Shown here piece after piece: positions 60,686 to 64,000 of a DNA stretch of 64,000 nucleotides. Numbering within the stretch: the first letter of the stretch is position 1; every line of letters begins with the position of its first letter. The DNA is from Methylomarinum vadi (GTDB lineage Bacteria; Pseudomonadota; Gammaproteobacteria; Methylococcales; Methylomonadaceae), in NCBI RefSeq assembly GCF_000733935.1, contig NZ_JPON01000001.1:248001-312000 (forward strand), written 5' to 3'. Position numbers and translations under genes: made by a program. The notes under the pieces were generated by a model, which worked only from the letters and a program-made list of their open reading frames with translations, did not search any database and was not told the origin of the DNA.

Positions 60686-62593
60686 ATGCCAGTAATTACA
60701 CTTCCCGATGGTTCCCAGCGTCAATTTGATCATGCCGTCACCGTGATGGATGTTGCACAGTCGATTGGTTCAGGGCTGGCTAAGGCGACCTTGGCGGGAA
60801 AGGTAAATGATCGACTGGTTGATGCTTCCACATTCATAGAGCAAGATGCCGAGTTGCAAATTATTACTGCAAAGGACGAGGAAGGCATCGAAGTCATTCG
60901 TCATTCCACTGCGCATTTGCTGGCGCAGGCTGTCAAGCAATTGTTTCCGACCGCGCAAGTCACCATCGGCCCGGTTGTCGAAAACGGCTTTTATTATGAT
61001 TTTTCCTATGAGCGACCCTTTACGCCGGAAGATTTGCAGGCAATAGAAAAGAGAATGCAGCAGTTGGTCGCCGAGGATATTGAGATCAGTCGTTCGGTTT
61101 TGTCCAGGGACGAGGCTGTGCAATTCTTCAAGGGCTTGGGCGAGGACTACAAGGCCGAAATCATCGAGTCGATTCCTAGCAATGAATCTTTGTCGCTGTA
61201 TCAGCAGGGCGATTTTACCGATCTTTGTCGGGGACCCCATGTGCCCAGCACGGGCAAGTTAAAGTCCTTCAAGTTGATGAAAATCGCCGGTGCCTATTGG
61301 CGCGGCGATTCCAGCAACGAAATGTTGCAACGCATTTACGGCACTGCCTGGGGCGATAAAAAGCAATTGAAGGAATATCTGCATCGCCTGGAGGAGGCCG
61401 AGAAAAGAGATCATCGCAAGTTAGGTAAGGCGCTGGATTTGTTTCATGCCCAGGAAGAAGCCCCCGGTATGGTGTTCTGGCACGATAAAGGGTGGACTAT
61501 CTATCAGCAGGTCGAGCAATACATTCGCGAAAAGTTGCGCGTCAACGGCTATGGCGAAGTAAAAACGCCTCAGGTCGTGGATCGTTCCTTGTGGGAGAAG
61601 TCCGGCCATTGGGACAAGTTCGGCGACATGATTTTTACCACCCATTCGGAAAACCGCGACTATGCGGTCAAGCCGATGAATTGCCCTTGTCACATCCAAA
61701 TCTACAATCAAGGCCTGAAAAGCTATCGCGATTTGCCGATCCGTATGGCCGAGTTTGGGTCTTGTCATCGTAACGAGCCGTCGGGAACGCTGCATGGTTT
61801 GATGCGGGTCAGAAACTTCGTGCAGGACGATGCCCATATATTCTGTAGCGAAGACCAGATCCAGGACGAGGTTTCCACCTTTATCGATTTGTTGTTCGAG
61901 GTATACAAAGACTTCGGTTTCGAAGACGTCATTATCAAGCTTTCCACTCGGCCGGAAAATAGGGTTGGGGATGATTCGGTATGGGACAAGGCCGAACAAG
62001 CCCTAGAGTTAGCCTTGAATAATAAGCGGCTGGATTGGGAGTTACAGCCGGGAGAGGGGGCCTTCTACGGACCTAAGATCGAATTTTCCTTGAAAGACTG
62101 TATTGGCAGGGTGTGGCAATGCGGTACAATACAGGTTGATTTTTCCATGCCGGGACGCCTTGATGCGAGTTATGTCGCCGAGGATGGTTCCAGGCAGGTG
62201 CCGGTTATGTTGCACAGGGCAATACTGGGATCGCTGGAGCGCTTCATCGGTATTCTGATCGAGCATCATGCCGGTACTTTTCCGTTGTGGTTGGCGCCGG
62301 TTCAGGCAGTAATTATGAATATCGTCGATCGTCAAGCCGAATACGCCGAACAAGTGAGAAAACAGTTGGAGCGGCTAGGTTTTCGCGTGAAAATCGACTT
62401 GAGAAATGAGAAGATAGGTTTTAAAATTCGCGAGCATTCGATGCAACGCGTACCGTATCTTCTTATCCTTGGCGATAAGGAATTGGAAAATCAGACCATT
62501 GCGGTACGCACGCAAAAAGGTGAAGATCTGGGCGGTTTGACAATCGATCAACTAAGCGAACGCTTCAGAGAAGAGATTGCAAACAGACAATAA
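60686..62593 (+). CDS. thrS: Threonyl-tRNA synthetase
   Basis: This 635-residue class II synthetase has an N-terminal TGS domain ([15 protein letters not shown], about 1-62) and an editing domain with [10 protein letters not shown] and the zinc/hydrolysis residues in [12 protein letters not shown]. The catalytic core (motif 1 [20 protein letters not shown]; zinc Cys in MNCPCH; motif 2 [20 protein letters not shown]; motif 3 [11 protein letters not shown]) and anticodon domain are complete. ATG 60686 is chosen over TTG 60671, which would add five residues next to the tRNA terminator. Proximity of the terminator leaves room for control of thrS by read-through. Confidence 0.97.
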   Translation: MPVITLPDGSQRQFDHAVTVMDVAQSIGSGLAKATLAGKVNDRLVDASTFIEQDAELQIITAKDEEGIEVIRHSTAHLLAQAVKQLFPTAQVTIGPVVENGFYYDFSYERPFTPEDLQAIEKRMQQLVAEDIEISRSVLSRDEAVQFFKGLGEDYKAEIIESIPSNESLSLYQQGDFTDLCRGPHVPSTGKLKSFKLMKIAGAYWRGDSSNEMLQRIYGTAWGDKKQLKEYLHRLEEAEKRDHRKLGKALDLFHAQEEAPGMVFWHDKGWTIYQQVEQYIREKLRVNGYGEVKTPQVVDRSLWEKSGHWDKFGDMIFTTHSENRDYAVKPMNCPCHIQIYNQGLKSYRDLPIRMAEFGSCHRNEPSGTLHGLMRVRNFVQDDAHIFCSEDQIQDEVSTFIDLLFEVYKDFGFEDVIIKLSTRPENRVGDDSVWDKAEQALELALNNKRLDWELQPGEGAFYGPKIEFSLKDCIGRVWQCGTIQVDFSMPGRLDASYVAEDGSRQVPVMLHRAILGSLERFIGILIEHHAGTFPLWLAPVQAVIMNIVDRQAEYAEQVRKQLERLGFRVKIDLRNEKIGFKIREHSMQRVPYLLILGDKELENQTIAVRTQKGEDLGGLTIDQLSERFREEIANRQ

Positions 62594-62615
62594 TAATTAC
62601 TTGGAGGATTAGGGC

Positions 62616-63140
62616 ATCGCTTCTAAAAGAGATACAACGCGTCTGAATGATGATATTACCGCAAGACGCGTAAGAGTCATTGGCGCTGAAGGCGAACAAA
62701 TCGGGATTATTTCATTAACGGAGGCTAAACAGCTTGCGTATGATGCAAATTTGGATCTAGTGGAAATTTCACCCAATGCCGATCCTCCAGTCTGTAAGAT
62801 AATGGATTATGGCAAATACCAGTTCGAGCAAAATAAAAAGCAACAGGCCGCCAAGAAAAAACAAAAACTGATTCAGGTTAAAGAAATCAAGTTCAGGCCG
62901 GGTACGGAAGAAGGCGACTACCAGGTCAAGCTAAGAAACCTGATCAAATTTCTGAACGAAGGCAATAAGACCAAGATTACCATTCGCTTTCGGGGGCGTG
63001 AAATGGCGCACCGTGAAATTGGAATGGAGTTGCTGAAGCGGATCGAACAGGATTTGGAAGAGCTGGCAGCGGTCGAGCAATTTCCAAAAATGGAAGGCCG
63101 GCAGATGGTCATGGTGATGGGGCCTAAAAAGAAAAAATAG
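62616..63140 (+). CDS. infC: Translation initiation factor IF-3 (ATC start)
   Basis: This 174-residue factor keeps 30S subunits dissociated and checks the initiator codon and tRNA. No ATG, GTG or TTG lies at the right place; ATC at 62616 follows GGAGG with 8 nt spacing and gives the family N-terminus ([20 protein letters not shown]). Rare AUU/AUC starts are a known autoregulatory device of infC, since IF-3 discriminates against them. Landmarks: [20 protein letters not shown], the helical linker [31 protein letters not shown] and [17 protein letters not shown]. It follows thrS by 22 bp. Confidence 0.95.
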   Translation: MASKRDTTRLNDDITARRVRVIGAEGEQIGIISLTEAKQLAYDANLDLVEISPNADPPVCKIMDYGKYQFEQNKKQQAAKKKQKLIQVKEIKFRPGTEEGDYQVKLRNLIKFLNEGNKTKITIRFRGREMAHREIGMELLKRIEQDLEELAAVEQFPKMEGRQMVMVMGPKKKK

Positions 63141-63192
63141 TTTTGGTTGTTTTATAAAACAGCTTGATGACCGTGGATGAGTCATTATTGAC

Positions 63193-63208
63193 GTATCGTA
63201 TGCGATAC
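63193..63208 (+). promoter_or_regulatory. Hairpin in the rpmI leader
   Basis: A perfect 6-bp stem GTATCG / CGATAC with a TATG loop lies in the 152-nt leader between infC and rpmI. In several bacteria ribosomal protein L20 binds this leader to repress rpmI-rplT. I cannot match the L20 site itself. Confidence 0.35.
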
Positions 63209-63292
63209 AAGAAATTCGGCCGGGCCATGCATTTTGCCTTGTCGTTTTTTTATTTCAGGGATGTTTAATTACTTTTAATTTGGAGAAAACAA

Positions 63293-63490
63293 ATGCCTAA
63301 AATGAAAAGCCATAGCGGCGCCGGCAAGCGGTTCAAAAGAAATGGCGGCGGCAGTTTTAAATGTAACCAGTCGCACAGACGCCATATTCTGACAAAAAAA
63401 TCGACTAAAAGAAAAAGGCAGTTGCGTAAAGCGGCAACTCTTCATGCAGCAGATGCGCCAATGGTTGCGCGTATGTTGCCTTACAGTTAA
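63293..63490 (+). CDS. rpmI: 50S ribosomal protein L35
   Basis: This 65-residue basic protein of the large subunit carries the signature [20 protein letters not shown] and ends with [12 protein letters not shown], full length. A good GGAGAAAAC site precedes the ATG. It is co-transcribed with rplT 26 bp downstream and probably with infC. Confidence 0.97.
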   Translation: MPKMKSHSGAGKRFKRNGGGSFKCNQSHRRHILTKKSTKRKRQLRKAATLHAADAPMVARMLPYS

Positions 63491-63516
63491 CTTTTTTAAC
63501 GCAAAGAGAAGAGACT

Positions 63517-63879
63517 ATGCCTAGAGTAAAACGCGGCGTCACCGCCAGAGCAAGACATAAAAAAATTCTAAAGCAAGCGAAAGGCTATTACGGCGCAAGA
63601 AGCCGTGTCTATCGTGTCGCCAAACAAGCGGTCATCAAGGCGGGGCAATATGCCTATCGTGACCGTAAACAAAGAAAACGTCAATTCCGCGCCTTGTGGA
63701 TCGTACGCATCAACGCGGCGGCACGGCTATGCGGGATTTCCTATAGCCGTTTGATCAACGGTTTGAACAAAGCCAATGTTGCGATCGATCGTAAAGTATT
63801 GGCTGACCTTGCGGTGCGCGATATGGATGCATTTGCTCAAATCGCTGAAATTGCTAAAGCGAATCAAAGTCAACCGTAA
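63517..63879 (+). CDS. rplT: 50S ribosomal protein L20
   Basis: This 120-residue early-assembly protein binds 23S rRNA and is the usual translational repressor of its own operon. Signatures are [53 protein letters not shown] and [19 protein letters not shown]. The start is preceded by AAAGAGAAGAG. A 10-bp hairpin follows 40 bp after the stop. Confidence 0.97.
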   Translation: MPRVKRGVTARARHKKILKQAKGYYGARSRVYRVAKQAVIKAGQYAYRDRKQRKRQFRALWIVRINAAARLCGISYSRLINGLNKANVAIDRKVLADLAVRDMDAFAQIAEIAKANQSQP

Positions 63880-63918
63880 GGAAACAGCAAGCCTATTAGC
63901 TAACTTTAGTAGGTATGC

Positions 63919-63946
63919 ATACCCTCGCTCGACAGGGCGGGGGTAT
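63919..63946 (+). terminator. Terminator or attenuator hairpin after rplT
   Basis: The 10-bp stem ATACCCTCGC / GCGGGGGTAT contains one G-T pair and an 8-nt loop. Only TTTAC follows, not a full T-run. It could terminate the infC operon or act as an attenuator for the next gene, often pheS in Gammaproteobacteria; that gene lies outside the window. Confidence 0.6.
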
Positions 63947-64000
63947 TTACATAAAAAATAACGACAGTTATTTTTCCTTATTTCTCCCCTGCCATTTAAC

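Overview
The window is a chromosomal segment of a gammaproteobacterium with moderate GC content. It is dense in housekeeping genes and carries no prophage, CRISPR array or complete insertion sequence. Several gene strings are classic gammaproteobacterial synteny: accA-tilS-pyrG-kdsA-eno-ftsB-ispD-ispF-truD; nnr-tsaE-amidase-mutL-miaA-hfq-hflX-hflK-hflC-hisZ-purA; lepA-lepB-(DUF4845)-rnc-era-recO-pdxJ; and thrS-infC-rpmI-rplT. The 180-kDa NAD-glutamate dehydrogenase, hisZ beside purA, the GpgS/MpgP-type osmolyte pair and the style of the dispersed palindromes fit an environmental gammaproteobacterium. I suspect the Methylococcales methanotroph lineage, but no methane-oxidation gene lies here, so that is inference from gene order.

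Layout. 1-2.9 kb: the end of an unrecognised gene, a dispersed repeat, a frameshifted DUF2721 membrane protein gene, and a two-gene operon probably for glucosylglycerate-type compatible solute synthesis. 3-4.3 kb: rarA on the minus strand. 4.5-13.4 kb: lipid, tRNA, nucleotide, KDO, glycolysis, cell-division and isoprenoid genes, most with tight or overlapping junctions. 13.3-14.6 kb (minus): a small membrane protein and the ribosome-assembly GTPase. 14.7-20.7 kb: rlmG and the giant glutamate dehydrogenase, ending in a clear terminator. 20.9-33.6 kb: the nnr-to-purA superoperon, covering metabolite repair, t6A and i6A tRNA modification, peptidoglycan hydrolysis, mismatch repair, Hfq and the HflKC protease regulators.

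33.6-45.5 kb is the accessory-looking part. It holds a secreted FGE-fold protein that lacks the catalytic cysteines; a Wzz/GumC-type polysaccharide co-polymerase whose cytoplasmic C-terminus reads as a degenerate tyrosine-recombinase core; an unknown double-hydrophobic-end protein; ettA; a SRPBCC protein; a small-molecule methyltransferase/BASS transporter cluster ending in a frameshifted lipoprotein-like gene; a lipoprotein hydrolase; and a minus-strand queF / FlhB-C-like / psd operon.

45.6-57.3 kb: smc-zipA, then the lepA-to-pdxJ translation and RNA-processing operon with a PP2C phosphatase at its end. A 200-bp MITE-like palindromic element sits between lepA and lepB. 57.4-59.1 kb (minus): a sigma54 activator without a receiver domain and a TauE/SafE-like membrane protein. 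59.3-60.4 kb: a decayed TonB-dependent receptor. 60.5-64 kb: tRNA-Val(GAC), then thrS, infC (ATC start), rpmI and rplT, ending in a hairpin that precedes whatever follows the window.

Most unusual items: the Wzz/tyrosine-recombinase-like fusion, two copies of one palindromic repeat family, two homopolymer frameshifts that could be assembly errors, and the receptor pseudogene.
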